Shown: positions 26,850-35,709, numbered from the stretch's first letter. The stretch: 64,000 bases of DNA from Sphingobium sp. OAS761 (GCF_024168485.1 NZ_JALJVY010000004.1:124001-188000), one strand, 5' to 3'. Notes: generated from the sequence alone by a model not told the origin. Numbers and translations are program-made.

Positions 26850-27368
26850 ATGCCCGATACCATCCTCCCGCCCGAACTGCTCGCGCTGGCCGAGCGAGTC
26901 GTCGCAGCCAATCGCCGCGCAGGCCGCACCGTCGCCGTGGCCGAAAGCTGCACCGGTGGTCTCGTATCGGCTGCCATCACCGAGATTCCGGGCTCGTCCG
27001 AAATGTTCGAAGCGGGTTTCGTTACCTATTCCAACGATATGAAGGCGGAAGTTCTTAAAGTTTCGCAGGATGTTCTGGAAACATTTGGTGCCGTTTCCAT
27101 CGCTACCGCCTGGGCCATGGCGCAGGGTGCGATGAAGATAAGCCGTGCGCATGTCGCGGTGGCGATCACCGGTATCGCCGGCCCGGGCGGCGGTAGCGAG
27201 CAGAAGCCGGTCGGTACCGTCGTGTTCGCGCGAGCCGAACGTGGCGCCAGCCCGGACAAGGTCGTCGCCGACCTGCGCACGTTCGAAGATAATGGCCGGG
27301 GCGGCGTGCGCCTTCAGGCCGCGCTATGTGCGCTGGAACTGCTGTTGCCGGACGGGCCGACGCCGTAG
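26850..27368 (+). CDS. pncC: CinA C-terminal domain protein (nicotinamide-nucleotide amidase)
   Basis: 172 residues from the ATG at 26850. Stand-alone CinA-C domain: VAESCTGGLVSAAITEIPGS, FVTYSNDMKAEVL and the ITGIAGPGGGSEQKPVGTV block. The family deamidates NMN to NaMN, recycling pyridine nucleotide. It begins 4 bp after ispDF and probably shares its transcript. Its last 55 bp overlap the 3' end of the convergent ratA-like gene. Confidence 0.92.
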   Translation: MPDTILPPELLALAERVVAANRRAGRTVAVAESCTGGLVSAAITEIPGSSEMFEAGFVTYSNDMKAEVLKVSQDVLETFGAVSIATAWAMAQGAMKISRAHVAVAITGIAGPGGGSEQKPVGTVVFARAERGASPDKVVADLRTFEDNGRGGVRLQAALCALELLLPDGPTP

Positions 27369-27790
27369 AGCGCCGCGGCCCTTTCCTCGAAGGCGCCGAT
27401 CATCTTGCGCAGCGCCTTGTCGAACATCTGACCCGCGAGCATTTCGAACAGGCGGTTCTTGAATTCGAAGTCGACCTCGAAATCGACCAGCACCCCGCCT
27501 TTCCCGTCGTCGCGAAACCCCCACTGATTGTGGAGATATTTCAGCGGTCCATCGAGATAATCGACCACAACGCTGTCGGGACAATGCTTTACCACGCGAG
27601 AGGTGAAGCTTTCGCGCAATCCCTTGAAGCCCACGATCATGTCCGCGACGGTTTCAGACTCGCTGTCCGACCGCACCCGCATCGCCGTCACCCAGGGCAG
27701 GAACTGGGGATAGGCGGGAACGTCGGCCACCAGGTCGAACATCTGTCGCGGGCTGTAGGGAAGGCGTCTTGTTTCGGTGTGCCGGGGCAT
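27314..27790 (-). CDS. RatA/Coq10-type START-domain protein
   Basis: 158 residues. Begins MPRHTETRRLPYSPRQMFDL and continues with VPAYPQFLPWV, DMIVGFKGLRESFTSRV and VDFEVDFEFKNRLFEMLAGQ, the SRPBCC fold of the Coq10/RatA family. These bind ubiquinone or support respiration in eukaryotes and proteobacteria; in E. coli RatA was reported as an anti-70S-association factor. Ser-rich C-terminal tail. Overlaps pncC tail-to-tail by 55 bp. Followed after 8 bp upstream by lipA in the same direction. Confidence 0.88.
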   Translation of the reverse strand: MPRHTETRRLPYSPRQMFDLVADVPAYPQFLPWVTAMRVRSDSESETVADMIVGFKGLRESFTSRVVKHCPDSVVVDYLDGPLKYLHNQWGFRDDGKGGVLVDFEVDFEFKNRLFEMLAGQMFDKALRKMIGAFEERAAALYGVGPSGNSSSSAHSAA

Positions 27791-27798
27791 TCGTCGGA

Positions 27799-28743
27799 TC
27801 AGCCCTTTGCCGCTGCCTTGGCAAGCTGAGCCTCTCGCGCCGCGCGCATTTCGGCGAAATCCTGCCCGGCATGATAGCTTGAGCGCGTCAGTGGGCTGGA
27901 GGCGACCTGAAGGAAGCCCTTCGCCCGCGCGATGGCCGCATAGGCATTGAACGCCGCCGGCGTCACGAACTCGATCACCTTCGCATGTTTGGGCGTCGGT
28001 TGAAGATATTGCCCCATGGTCAGGAAATCGATGTCGGCCGACCGCATGTCATCCATGACCTGGTGCACCTCCAACCGCTCCTCACCCAGGCCCAGCATAA
28101 TGCCCGACTTGGTGAAGATGGACGGATCGAGCCGCTTCACCGACTCCAGCAGGCGGAGCGAAGCATAATAGCGGGCGCCCGGTCGGATGGTCGGGTAAAG
28201 GCGTGGCACGGTTTCGAGATTGTGGTTGTAGACGTCCGGTCGAGCCGCGACGATCATCTCCACCGCGCGCTCATGCTTGTTGCGGAAATCGGGCGTCAGA
28301 ATCTCGATCGTGGTGTTGGGCGTGGTCCGGCGCAACGCCTCTATGACCTTCACGAATTGTGATGCGCCGCCATCGGGCAGGTCGTCGCGGTCGACCGACG
28401 TGATGACGATATGCTCCAGCCCCATCTCGGCGCACGCATCGGCCAGATTCTGCGGCTCCGCGGGATCGACCCGGCGCGGCATTCCCGTCTTCACGTTGCA
28501 GAAGGCGCACGCGCGGGTGCACACATCCCCCAGGATCATCACCGTGGCGTGCTTTTTGGTCCAGCATTCCCCGATATTCGGGCAGGCGGCCTCTTCGCAT
28601 ACCGTGGCCAGCCCCTTGTCGCGCATCAGTTGCCGGGTCTCATTATATCCCTTGCTGGTCGGCGCCTTCACGCGGATCCAGTCGGGCTTGCGGACACGTT
28701 CGGGACGCGGTGCCGGTGCAGCGATGGGAGTAATCTCGTTCAT
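27799..28743 (-). CDS. lipA: Lipoyl synthase
   Basis: 314 residues from the ATG at 28743; 28 in-frame upstream codons overlap the divergent carbonic anhydrase start and lack similarity. It carries the auxiliary cluster [12 protein letters not shown] (C49, C54, C60) and the radical-SAM CTRACAFC (C75, C79, C82). Substrate-region marks: [17 protein letters not shown] and MLGLGEE, with the C-terminal Ser ligand in [13 protein letters not shown]. It inserts two sulfurs into octanoyl groups on lipoyl domains. It precedes the ratA-like gene by 8 bp. Confidence 0.97.
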   Translation of the reverse strand: MNEITPIAAPAPRPERVRKPDWIRVKAPTSKGYNETRQLMRDKGLATVCEEAACPNIGECWTKKHATVMILGDVCTRACAFCNVKTGMPRRVDPAEPQNLADACAEMGLEHIVITSVDRDDLPDGGASQFVKVIEALRRTTPNTTIEILTPDFRNKHERAVEMIVAARPDVYNHNLETVPRLYPTIRPGARYYASLRLLESVKRLDPSIFTKSGIMLGLGEERLEVHQVMDDMRSADIDFLTMGQYLQPTPKHAKVIEFVTPAAFNAYAAIARAKGFLQVASSPLTRSSYHAGQDFAEMRAAREAQLAKAAAKG

Positions 28744-28807
28744 GGCCTCCAGATAGCGATGCGCGACCGCTCTTGCCAGCCCCGACTTTGTGCGGCACAT
28801 CGCCCGC

Positions 28808-29461
28808 ATGACCGACTTTGCCGACATGATCGAAGGCTATCGCCGATTCCGCAGCACCGGATGGAGCCAGCAGCGCGAGCGCTGGGACGAACTCAATGAA
28901 GGGCAGAGCCCGCGGGTGATGGTGATCGCCTGTTCCGACAGCAGAGTCGACCCGGCACAGATATTCGACACCAGCCCGGGCGAGATCTTCGTGGTGCGCA
29001 ACGTCGCTGCGCTGGTCCCGCCGTTCGAAACGACACCGGGCCGTCATGGCGTCTCTGCCGCGCTCGAGTTTGCTGTGCAGGTCCTCAAGGTCGGTGAAAT
29101 CGTGGTGATGGGTCACGGCAAATGCGGGGGGTGCAAGGCCGCGCTGAGCCATGATCTGAAAGACATGCCGCCGGGAGAAGGCGGTTTCATTCACAGCTGG
29201 ATCGAATTGCTGGATAGCGCGCGCGAACGGGTCGTGGCCGAATATGGCGAGCGCCGCGACCGCGACGCGGAACGCGCGATGGAACAGGAAGGAGTGAGGG
29301 TCAGCCTGGACAATCTGCGCACCTTCCCCTGCGTTCGCGCCAAGGAAAAGGCAGGCGAACTCAAGCTCATCGGCAGTTTCTTTGCGATCGCGGACGGGCA
29401 ACTGCACATTCTGGACGAGGCGACGGGCAGCTTCGGTCCGGCGGCGCTGGACGCCGGCTGA
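28808..29461 (+). CDS. Beta-class carbonic anhydrase
   Basis: 217 residues from the ATG at 28808 ([11 protein letters not shown]). Zinc ligands Cys42 (in ACSDSRVDP with the Asp44-Arg46 dyad), His103 and Cys106 ([12 protein letters not shown]). The enzyme interconverts CO2 and bicarbonate; supply of bicarbonate for carboxylases is a typical role. Its stop overlaps the start of the NYN gene (TGATG), giving a coupled set with the NYN protein and acylphosphatase. Confidence 0.94.
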   Translation: MTDFADMIEGYRRFRSTGWSQQRERWDELNEGQSPRVMVIACSDSRVDPAQIFDTSPGEIFVVRNVAALVPPFETTPGRHGVSAALEFAVQVLKVGEIVVMGHGKCGGCKAALSHDLKDMPPGEGGFIHSWIELLDSARERVVAEYGERRDRDAERAMEQEGVRVSLDNLRTFPCVRAKEKAGELKLIGSFFAIADGQLHILDEATGSFGPAALDAG

Positions 29462-30201
29462 TGGCATCGGAAGTGCAGAGCGGCAATGTCGCGCTGCTGA
29501 TCGACGCGGACAATGTGTCCGCCGTCCATTTCGACGCGGTCCTGACGGTGCTGGCGGAATTCGGCACTGTCAACATTCGCCGCGCCTATGGCAACTGGAA
29601 GAAGCCCGCGCTCAAGCGGTGGGAGGCGATCGCCGTTGAACAGGCGATCATGACCCAGCAGCAGTTCGACCTGACCAAGGGCAAGAACGCTACCGACATG
29701 AAGATGACCATCGACGCCATGGACCTGATGGCGACGGGCCGGATCACAGGCTTCGGCCTCATGTCTAGCGACAGCGATTTCACGCCGCTTGTCACGCGCA
29801 TCAGGCAGGATGGCATTCCCGTCTACGGCTTCGGATCGGCCAAGACCCCGCTTGCCTTCCAGAATGCCTGCACACGCTTCATCGATTTGGAGCAGTTGGA
29901 AAAGACGCAGAAGAAGTCGAGCGCGGCACTGGACGAACCTGCCGTCCCGGGGGCCGATCCACAGTCCGATACGCCCGTTGGACCGGAACTCAAGACCTTG
30001 CTGATCGACGCCTATGGATCGGTGAAGCGGGACGAGAAGGGTTTCGCGCGGCTCGCGGATGTCGGCCGCCTGGCCGGAAACCGGTCGAGCTTTGACGTGC
30101 GCAACTACGGATTCAAGAGACTGTCCGACCTCGCCCGGACGCTCGATTATTTCAAGGTCGAGACGCGCGACGGCGAGAGCTGGATCAAGCGCATCCGCTA
30201 A
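29461..30201 (+). CDS. NYN-domain ribonuclease-like protein with LOTUS/OST-HTH domain
   Basis: 246 residues. The N-terminal PIN-like NYN domain (limkain/LabA type) shows [30 protein letters not shown] and [11 protein letters not shown] with conserved acidic residues for metal binding. After a linker the C-terminal part (about 175-246) is an OST-HTH/LOTUS RNA-binding domain with [18 protein letters not shown] and [11 protein letters not shown]. Predicted RNA endonuclease. Overlaps both neighbours by 1-4 bp. Confidence 0.85.
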   Translation: MASEVQSGNVALLIDADNVSAVHFDAVLTVLAEFGTVNIRRAYGNWKKPALKRWEAIAVEQAIMTQQQFDLTKGKNATDMKMTIDAMDLMATGRITGFGLMSSDSDFTPLVTRIRQDGIPVYGFGSAKTPLAFQNACTRFIDLEQLEKTQKKSSAALDEPAVPGADPQSDTPVGPELKTLLIDAYGSVKRDEKGFARLADVGRLAGNRSSFDVRNYGFKRLSDLARTLDYFKVETRDGESWIKRIR

Positions 30202-30482
30202 TGGCGCGCGTCGCCCGCCATCTGATGATCCATGGTCGCGTGCAGGGCGTATGGTACCGCGCCTGGACGGTAGAGACCGCCCGCGCACTCCATGTGTCCG
30301 GCTGGGTCCGCAACCGGCTCGATGGCAGCGTGGAAGCGCATGTGGAAGGCGATGCAGCGGCGGTGGACGCCTTCCTCGTGCATGCGCGGCAAGGGCCGCC
30401 GGCTGCGCAGGTCGACCGGATCGATGTCGATGACATCGCGCCGTCGGGACTGACCGGCTTCGAAAAGCACCCCACTGGCTGA
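30201..30482 (+). CDS. acyP: Acylphosphatase
   Basis: 93 residues. Signature [13 protein letters not shown] with the phosphate-binding Arg, and [17 protein letters not shown] with the catalytic Asn. It hydrolyses acyl phosphates. The ATG overlaps the NYN stop (TAATG). Third gene of the carbonic anhydrase unit. Confidence 0.92.
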   Translation: MARVARHLMIHGRVQGVWYRAWTVETARALHVSGWVRNRLDGSVEAHVEGDAAAVDAFLVHARQGPPAAQVDRIDVDDIAPSGLTGFEKHPTG

Positions 30483-30581
30483 CGCGCTTGGCGCGATGAG
30501 CAGTCGTTTGACGAGCCCCTGCGGATTCGTCACGCTCCACCGTTATCACACGCGGGGACGGACAATGGGGGGATCGTGACC

Positions 30582-31616
30582 ATGGTTGTGCCGTTGCGTT
30601 TCGTCACATGCTTGACCGGCGGCCTTCTGGCGCTCGGCGCATCCGTCGGGATAACCGGCCTGCCCGCCTGGCGGTGGCAGGGACTGCCCGGCACCGTCTC
30701 GGCGCCAGCCGTTCCCGCGGACAATCCCATGAGCGCGGTCAAGGTCGCCCTGGGCCGCCGCTTGTTCTACGATCGCGCCCTGTCCCGCGACGGCAGCATG
30801 GCCTGCGCCGACTGTCATCAACAGGCACGCGGATTCAGCGACGGGCAAACGACCCATATGGGGGTTTCGGGCGAAATCGGCATTCGCAACGTGCCCGGCC
30901 TTGCCAATGTCGCATGGCGCCCCGCGCTCACCTGGACGGAAGCCGGCATATCCAGCCTGGAGGAACAGGCCCTCATTCCCATGACCGGAACGGCGCCCGT
31001 CGAGATGGGCATGGACGGACGGGAAGCGGAACTGGTTCGCCGCATCAATGCCGATCCCTGTTACCGCCGACTTTTCGCACTGGCCTTCCCGAGAAATGGC
31101 GCGGACGCGAGCGCGGGCAAGGTCGCCATGGCGCTGGGCGCGTTTCAGCGGACGATGATCAGCTTCGATTCGCGGGCCGATAGGTACATCGGCGGCGATC
31201 GCAGCGCGCTGTCACCCATGGCGGTCAGGGGGCTGGCACAGTTCCGGACCGCCGGTTGCGCGCAGTGCCATCAGGGCCGGGATTTCACCGACGCAAAGCT
31301 CCACTATGTCGGCACCGCCGCGCCGAGCGAGGCCGACGGCAGCGGCTATGGCGGCAAGCCACCGCCTCCCGGTTTCGTGCCGCCGCCCGATAGTTTCCGG
31401 ACGCCATCGCTTCGTAACGTCGCCGTGACCGGCCCCTGGCTGCATGACGGCAAGGCGTCGACGTTGGATGAAGCCATCAGGCGGCACGCGGCGAGTCATC
31501 TGCCAGGGATCGACATGGATGCGTTGCTCGCCTTTCTCGACAGCCTGACGGATCGCGCATTTCTGACCGCCGGCCATTTGACCAAACCGTCCGCCGCCTG
31601 CCCCGTCGCGATATAA
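30582..31616 (+). CDS. Di-haem cytochrome c peroxidase/MauG-family protein
   Basis: 344 residues from the ATG at 30582, preceded by GGGGGGAT (a GTG at 30576 is an alternative). Membrane-anchor or signal helix at residues 5-28. Two haem c sites: CADCH (75-79) near the N-terminus and CAQCH in the second half, and a FRTPSLRNVAVTGPWLHDGK stretch typical of bacterial CCP/MauG. It sits in the periplasm and reduces hydrogen peroxide or oxidises protein residues. The stop codon lies inside a minus-strand terminator. Confidence 0.88.
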   Translation: MVVPLRFVTCLTGGLLALGASVGITGLPAWRWQGLPGTVSAPAVPADNPMSAVKVALGRRLFYDRALSRDGSMACADCHQQARGFSDGQTTHMGVSGEIGIRNVPGLANVAWRPALTWTEAGISSLEEQALIPMTGTAPVEMGMDGREAELVRRINADPCYRRLFALAFPRNGADASAGKVAMALGAFQRTMISFDSRADRYIGGDRSALSPMAVRGLAQFRTAGCAQCHQGRDFTDAKLHYVGTAAPSEADGSGYGGKPPPPGFVPPPDSFRTPSLRNVAVTGPWLHDGKASTLDEAIRRHAASHLPGIDMDALLAFLDSLTDRAFLTAGHLTKPSAACPVAI

Positions 31617-31643
31617 AAAAAGGCCGGTCGCATGGACCGGCCC
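31614..31643 (-). terminator. Intrinsic terminator of a minus-strand transcript
   Basis: Stem GGCCGGTC / GACCGGCC (31622-31629 with 31635-31642), 5-nt loop, followed on the minus strand by seven T. It overlaps the stop codon of the peroxidase gene on the plus strand. It could end ettA read-through or the candidate sRNA at 31614-31675. Confidence 0.85.
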
Positions 31644-31675
31644 TGAAAGTTTATAGGAGAGGATGCCTGAAAGGC
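31614..31675 (-). ncRNA. Candidate Hfq-dependent small RNA (about 62 nt)
   Basis: On the minus strand a promoter-like pair TTGCGA (31710-31705), 17 bp, CATATG (31687-31682) predicts a start near 31675. The RNA would have a small hairpin (GCCUUUCAGGC), an unpaired UCCUCUCCU (complement of a Shine-Dalgarno), and a GC stem with seven U at 31643-31614. This is the layout of an sRNA that masks ribosome-binding sites. The -35 lies within a palindrome close to that of the pccB operator. No expression data; an overlapping 22-codon plus-strand ORF is an alternative. Confidence 0.35.
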
Positions 31676-31703
31676 TCTTTCCATATGCTATGACAACGCT
31701 GCC

Positions 31704-31748
31704 TTCGCAAGTGCGAAAAGATCGCCGTTGATTGCAAAATTTGCAATC
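31704..31748. promoter_or_regulatory. Two palindromes resembling the pccB-pccR operators
   Basis: TTCGCAAGTGCGAA (31704-31717) differs by one base from TTCGCAAATGCGAA in the pccB-pccR region, and GATTGCAAAATTTGCAATC (31730-31748) shares AATTTGCAA with it. They lie in a convergent gap downstream of two genes, where an operator for a protein gene is not expected; the first overlaps the -35 of the candidate sRNA. Confidence 0.5.
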
Positions 31749-31757
31749 CGATTGAGC

Positions 31758-31778
31758 GAGGGGCGTATCCCCTCTTTT
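31758..31778 (+). terminator. Intrinsic terminator for the plus strand
   Basis: GAGGGG / CCCCTC stem with CGTAT loop followed by TTTT, 2 bp before the ettA stop codon. It ends plus-strand transcription coming from the peroxidase direction. Confidence 0.75.
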
Positions 31779-31780
31779 CG

Positions 31781-33466
31781 TCAGCGGGTCAGTTTCTTGT
31801 ATGCCAGGCGTGTCGGGCGGTCGGCCGCGTCGCCCAGCCGGCGACGCTTGTCCTCTTCATAGGCTTCGAAATTCCCTTCGAACCATTCGACATGGCTGTC
31901 GCCTTCAAACGCCAGGATGTGCGTCGCCAGACGATCCAGGAAAAAGCGATCGTGGCTGATGACCACGGCGCAACCGGCGAAATTCTCGATCGCCTCTTCG
32001 AGAGCCGCCAGCGTTTCGACGTCAAGGTCGTTGGTCGGCTCGTCGAGCAGCAGCACGTTGCCGCCGCGCTTCAGCATCTTGGCGATGTGGACGCGATTGC
32101 GCTCACCGCCGGACAGCTTGCCGACATTCTTCTGCTGGTCCTGCCCCTTGAAGTTGAAGGCGCCCACATAGGCCCGGGTCGACATGTCGTGGCCGTTGAC
32201 CTTGACGTAATCGAGGCCGTCCGAAACTTCCTCCCAGACGTTCTTCGACGCATCCAGATGGTCGCGACTCTGGTCGACATAGCCCAGGCGGACCGTCGAC
32301 CCGATGTCGATTTCACCCGAATCCGGTGTTTCCTGACCCGTTATGAGGCGAAACAGGGTCGACTTACCCGCGCCGTTGGGGCCGATGACGCCGACGATGC
32401 CGCCGGGCGGCAGCATGAAGGACAGGTCCTCGAACAGCAGCTTGTCGCCATAGGCCTTGGAAATTCCCTTGGCTTCGATCACCTTGCCGCCCAGACGCTC
32501 CGGCACCTGAATGACGATCTGCGCCTTGCCTGGCGCGCGATTTTCCTGGGACTGAACCAACTGCTCGAACTTGGCGATACGCGCCTTGGACTTGGTCTGG
32601 CGGCCCTTGGGGCCCTGTCGGATCCATTCCAGCTCGTCATTGATCGCCTTTTGCCGGCCGGTCGCTTCGCGATCTTCCTGCTCCAGACGCTTGGCCTTCT
32701 TCTCCAGATAGGTGGAGTAATTGCCTTCGTAGGGGAAATATTTGCCGCGATCGATTTCGAGGATCCAGCCCACTACATTGTCGAGGAAATAGCGGTCGTG
32801 GGTGATCATCAGCACCGCGCCGACATATTCCTTGAGGTGACTTTCCAGCCAGGTGACGCTTTCGGCGTCGAGATGGTTGGTCGGTTCGTCGAGCAGCAGG
32901 ATGTCCGGCTTCTGGATCAACAGGCGGGTCAGCGCGATACGCCGCTTTTCACCGCCCGACAGATTTTCGACCGACCAGTCCGACGGCGGACAGCGCAGCG
33001 CTTCCATCGCGATTTCCAGCTGGTTGTCGAGCGTCCAGCCATCGGCAGCGTCGATCTGTTCCTGAAGCGTGCCCATTTCCTCCATCAGCGCGTCGAAATC
33101 GACGTCTTCCGGCGGATCGGCCATGATCATGCTGATTTCGTTGAAGCGGTCCAGCTTGTCAGCCATCTCGCGCGCGCCGTCCTTGACGTTTTCAAGGACG
33201 GTCTTGGTCGGATCGAGCTGCGGTTCCTGCGGCAGGTAGCCAACGGCGATGTTCTCGCCCGGCCAGGCTTCACCGCTGAAATCCGTGTCGATGCCGGCCA
33301 TGATCTTCATCAGGGTCGACTTGCCCGCGCCGTTCGGGCCGACGATGCCGATCTTGGCACCGCGATAGAATTGCAGGTTGATCTGGTTGAGCACCGGCTT
33401 CGCCGCGCCGGGGAAGCTCTTGGTCATGCTCTTCATGACATAGGCATATTGGGATGAGGCGGACAT
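31781..33466 (-). CDS. ettA: Energy-dependent translational throttle protein EttA (ABC-F)
   Basis: 561 residues, two ABC ATPase domains without membrane segments. Walker A GPNGAGKST twice; signatures LSGGEKRR and LSGGERNR; Walker B ILLLDEPTNHLDA and VLLLDEPTNDLDV. The ABC-F P-site linker lies between them (KKAKRLEQEDREATGRQKA and QTKSKARIAKFEQL). EttA binds the ribosomal E site and gates entry into elongation with the ATP/ADP ratio. Monocistronic, with its own upstream gap of 97 bp to the divergent peptidase. Confidence 0.95.
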   Translation of the reverse strand: MSASSQYAYVMKSMTKSFPGAAKPVLNQINLQFYRGAKIGIVGPNGAGKSTLMKIMAGIDTDFSGEAWPGENIAVGYLPQEPQLDPTKTVLENVKDGAREMADKLDRFNEISMIMADPPEDVDFDALMEEMGTLQEQIDAADGWTLDNQLEIAMEALRCPPSDWSVENLSGGEKRRIALTRLLIQKPDILLLDEPTNHLDAESVTWLESHLKEYVGAVLMITHDRYFLDNVVGWILEIDRGKYFPYEGNYSTYLEKKAKRLEQEDREATGRQKAINDELEWIRQGPKGRQTKSKARIAKFEQLVQSQENRAPGKAQIVIQVPERLGGKVIEAKGISKAYGDKLLFEDLSFMLPPGGIVGVIGPNGAGKSTLFRLITGQETPDSGEIDIGSTVRLGYVDQSRDHLDASKNVWEEVSDGLDYVKVNGHDMSTRAYVGAFNFKGQDQQKNVGKLSGGERNRVHIAKMLKRGGNVLLLDEPTNDLDVETLAALEEAIENFAGCAVVISHDRFFLDRLATHILAFEGDSHVEWFEGNFEAYEEDKRRRLGDAADRPTRLAYKKLTR

Positions 33467-33563
33467 GGTCGCTCGGCTCCGAAGGTAGTCAGGAAAGTCC
33501 CGGCGGCGTTAGCGAAGCCGGAACGCATTGGCAAATGGGGTATGCCGGGCTAAGCCGTCACCC

Positions 33564-34937
33564 ATGCAGAAAATCCGTTCAGCCATGCTTTCCGCCCTGC
33601 TCCTTGGTGCCGCCCTGGCACCTGCCCCCGCCGTTGCCGCGCCAGCGGACGAGGCCGCGATTCGGGTCGCCGCTTTGCAGGACGATGTCGCATGGGATTT
33701 TGCCGAAGGACTGACGACCGAGGTCGGACCGCGCCCCGCCGGTACGCCGCAGGAGGCACGGGCGCGGGATTGGGCGGTGGCGCGACTGACGGCGCTCGGC
33801 TTCAAGAACGTCCGCGCCGAACCCTATACCATGCCGGTGTGGGTCCGCGGACGCGACCAGGCAAATATCCTGGCGCCTTTCCCCCAGGCCCTCGTGGTCG
33901 CGGCACTTGGCAACAGCGGGTCTACCGGTGAGAGCGGCATCGAGGGCGAGGTCGCCTATTTTTCCAGCCTCGCTGCGCTGGAGGCGGCGCCGGAAGATCA
34001 GGTCCGTGGCAAGATCGCCTTTGTCGACCATGGCATGAAGGCAACGCAGGACGGCTCGTCCTACGGCTATTTCGGGGCCGCTCGGAGACAGGGGCCGAGC
34101 GTCGCGTCGAAGAAAGGCGCCATCGCCATCCTGATTCGGTCGATCGGCACCGACAATCACCGCGTGCCGCACACGGGTGTGCAGATGTGGGCCGAAGGTG
34201 CCAGGCCGATCCCCGCCGGCGCGCTGACCGTGCCCGACGCGGAACAGCTTGTCCGGGTGCTGCATCGCGGACAGCCGGTCAAGCTGCACCTGGTGCTGAC
34301 CTCCCGGATGTTGAAGGACCAGCCGTCCGGCAACGTGATTGCCGAGATTCCCGGCACCGATCCGGCCGCGGGGATCATCGTCGCGGCGTGCCATCTGGAT
34401 AGCTGGGACCAGGGCACAGGGGCGATTGACGACGCCACGGGATGCGGCATCGTCGCGGCCGCCGCTTTGCAGGCCGCGAAGGCCGGGCAGCCCCGGCGGA
34501 CAATTCGCGTGCTGATGGCGGGTGCGGAGGAAGTGGGCGGCGATGGCGCCCGCGCCTATTTCAAGGCACATGGGTCGGAACGGCACGCGCTCGCCATGGA
34601 ATCCGATTTCGGCGCCGACAGGGTCTGGCGCGTCGACTTCAAACTGCCCGAAGGCCATGGCATGCTCTCCGACCGGATCGGGCAAGCCCTTGCACCACTG
34701 GGCGTCGGCGCCAGCACGCAGCAAGCCGGTGGCGGCGCGGACATCGCGCCGCTGGTCAAGGCCGGCGTCCCGGTGATCGACCTCCAGCAGGACGGTACGC
34801 GCTATTTCGACATCCATCACACCCCGGATGACACGCTCGACAAGGTCGATCCCCTCCAGCTCAGGCAGAATGTCGCGGCGTGGGCCGTCACGCTCCATCT
34901 CGCCGCCAACGCCGAGGAAAGTCTGGCCGATAACTGA
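33564..34937 (+). CDS. M28-family zinc aminopeptidase/carboxypeptidase, exported
   Basis: 457 residues from the ATG at 33564, which is the start of a clear signal peptide (MQKIRSAMLSALLLGAALAP, cleavage after AVAAPA). A PA domain insertion (about 120-230) is followed by the M28 core: zinc-site HLDSWDQGTGAIDDATGC, AGAEEVGGDGA with the catalytic Glu, ESDFGADR, and HHTPDDTLDKVD with the last His. Domain order resembles PM20D-unrelated glutamate carboxypeptidase-like Q enzymes. Function: periplasmic or secreted dipeptide/peptide hydrolysis. Confidence 0.9.
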   Translation: MQKIRSAMLSALLLGAALAPAPAVAAPADEAAIRVAALQDDVAWDFAEGLTTEVGPRPAGTPQEARARDWAVARLTALGFKNVRAEPYTMPVWVRGRDQANILAPFPQALVVAALGNSGSTGESGIEGEVAYFSSLAALEAAPEDQVRGKIAFVDHGMKATQDGSSYGYFGAARRQGPSVASKKGAIAILIRSIGTDNHRVPHTGVQMWAEGARPIPAGALTVPDAEQLVRVLHRGQPVKLHLVLTSRMLKDQPSGNVIAEIPGTDPAAGIIVAACHLDSWDQGTGAIDDATGCGIVAAAALQAAKAGQPRRTIRVLMAGAEEVGGDGARAYFKAHGSERHALAMESDFGADRVWRVDFKLPEGHGMLSDRIGQALAPLGVGASTQQAGGGADIAPLVKAGVPVIDLQQDGTRYFDIHHTPDDTLDKVDPLQLRQNVAAWAVTLHLAANAEESLADN

Positions 34938-35094
34938 ACTTTTATAGTAGACAACATCCTGTCGCGTGATTCGGTCATTTCACCGACGCAGAAAAGCATT
35001 GATTTGTGCAGCGCACAGGTTAATGCGGGTCGCTCGCGTAGGGCCACATCCGTAACGTGCCAGACGCGGCATAATGCTATGGGAGCCGTACACA

Positions 35095-35295
35095 ATGAAG
35101 AAGATCGCTGTTGTTTTCGCTTCGGCCAGCCTGATGGCCCTCGCCGCTTGCGGTGAGAAGCCGGCCAACGAGACCGCGAACGCTTCGAACGCCGTCGTCG
35201 AAAACGTCGTCGAGAACGCCATGAATGCATCGGACAACGCGATGAACGCTGCGAACGTCGCGGAGAACGCCGCGAACGCTGCGAACGCGATGTAA
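35095..35295 (+). CDS. Small Asn/Ala-repeat lipoprotein
   Basis: 66 residues from the ATG at 35095 (MKKIAVVFASASLMALAACG). Lipobox LAAC gives a lipidated Cys at 19-20. The mature part is a low-complexity string of NxxxNA units: NASNAVVENVVENAMNASDN and continuing, probably a helical, coiled-coil-forming spacer as in Lpp-like small lipoproteins. No family recognised beyond that. It is followed by a good intrinsic terminator at 35320-35346, so the unit is monocistronic. Confidence 0.75.
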   Translation: MKKIAVVFASASLMALAACGEKPANETANASNAVVENVVENAMNASDNAMNAANVAENAANAANAM

Positions 35296-35319
35296 TCTTC
35301 GCACAAGCGAGATTTCAGG

Positions 35320-35346
35320 GGGCGGGCCGCCATGCGGCTCGCCCTT
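35320..35346 (+). terminator. Intrinsic terminator of the small lipoprotein gene
   Basis: GGGCGGGCCGC pairs with GCGGCTCGCCC across a CAT-type loop (one G-U pair), followed by five T at 35345-35349. Confidence 0.85.
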
Positions 35347-35422
35347 TTTCATGCCTGTCGCACAATTGCCGGAACCCCAGTCCCGATCAGGGATTTTACC
35401 GCCGGACGATCAGGAGGACAGG

Positions 35423-35500
35423 ATGGGCAAGGGCATCTTATTGTGGCTGCTGGGCGTTCCGATCCCCGTGATCCTGCTCCTGTGGCTTTTCTTCCACTGA
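35423..35500 (+). CDS. 25-residue membrane peptide (conserved small ORF)
   Basis: ATG at 35423 behind a strong AGGAGGACAGG Shine-Dalgarno. Translation: MGKGILLWLLGVPIPVILLL followed by WLFFH. It has a positively charged N-terminus and one transmembrane span with a central Pro-x-Pro; very similar short proteins occur widely in proteobacteria (recalled: MGRGILLWLLGIPIPIII-type). Function unknown. It lies between the lipoprotein terminator and tRNA-Pro and is too short for normal gene callers. Confidence 0.7.
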   Translation: MGKGILLWLLGVPIPVILLLWLFFH

Positions 35501-35546
35501 TCTTTCATTGACGATCGGCGCGCATCCCCGCTAAGGCCGCAGCGTT

Positions 35547-35623
<77 letters not shown>

Positions 35624-35709
35624 CACCCCCTTTCCAGGGGTTGTCATGGCTTATCGTTCATCGTCATACATGTGCATGTGTCGGGGAGTCATCCAAGGGG
35701 CATCGCTTG

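Noticed and set aside
31663-31731. 22-codon plus-strand ORF (MPERLFPYAMTT...) behind AGGAGAGG
   Set aside because: Shine-Dalgarno spacing of 3 nt is too short and the peptide has no recognisable features; kept as an alternative to the sRNA candidate.
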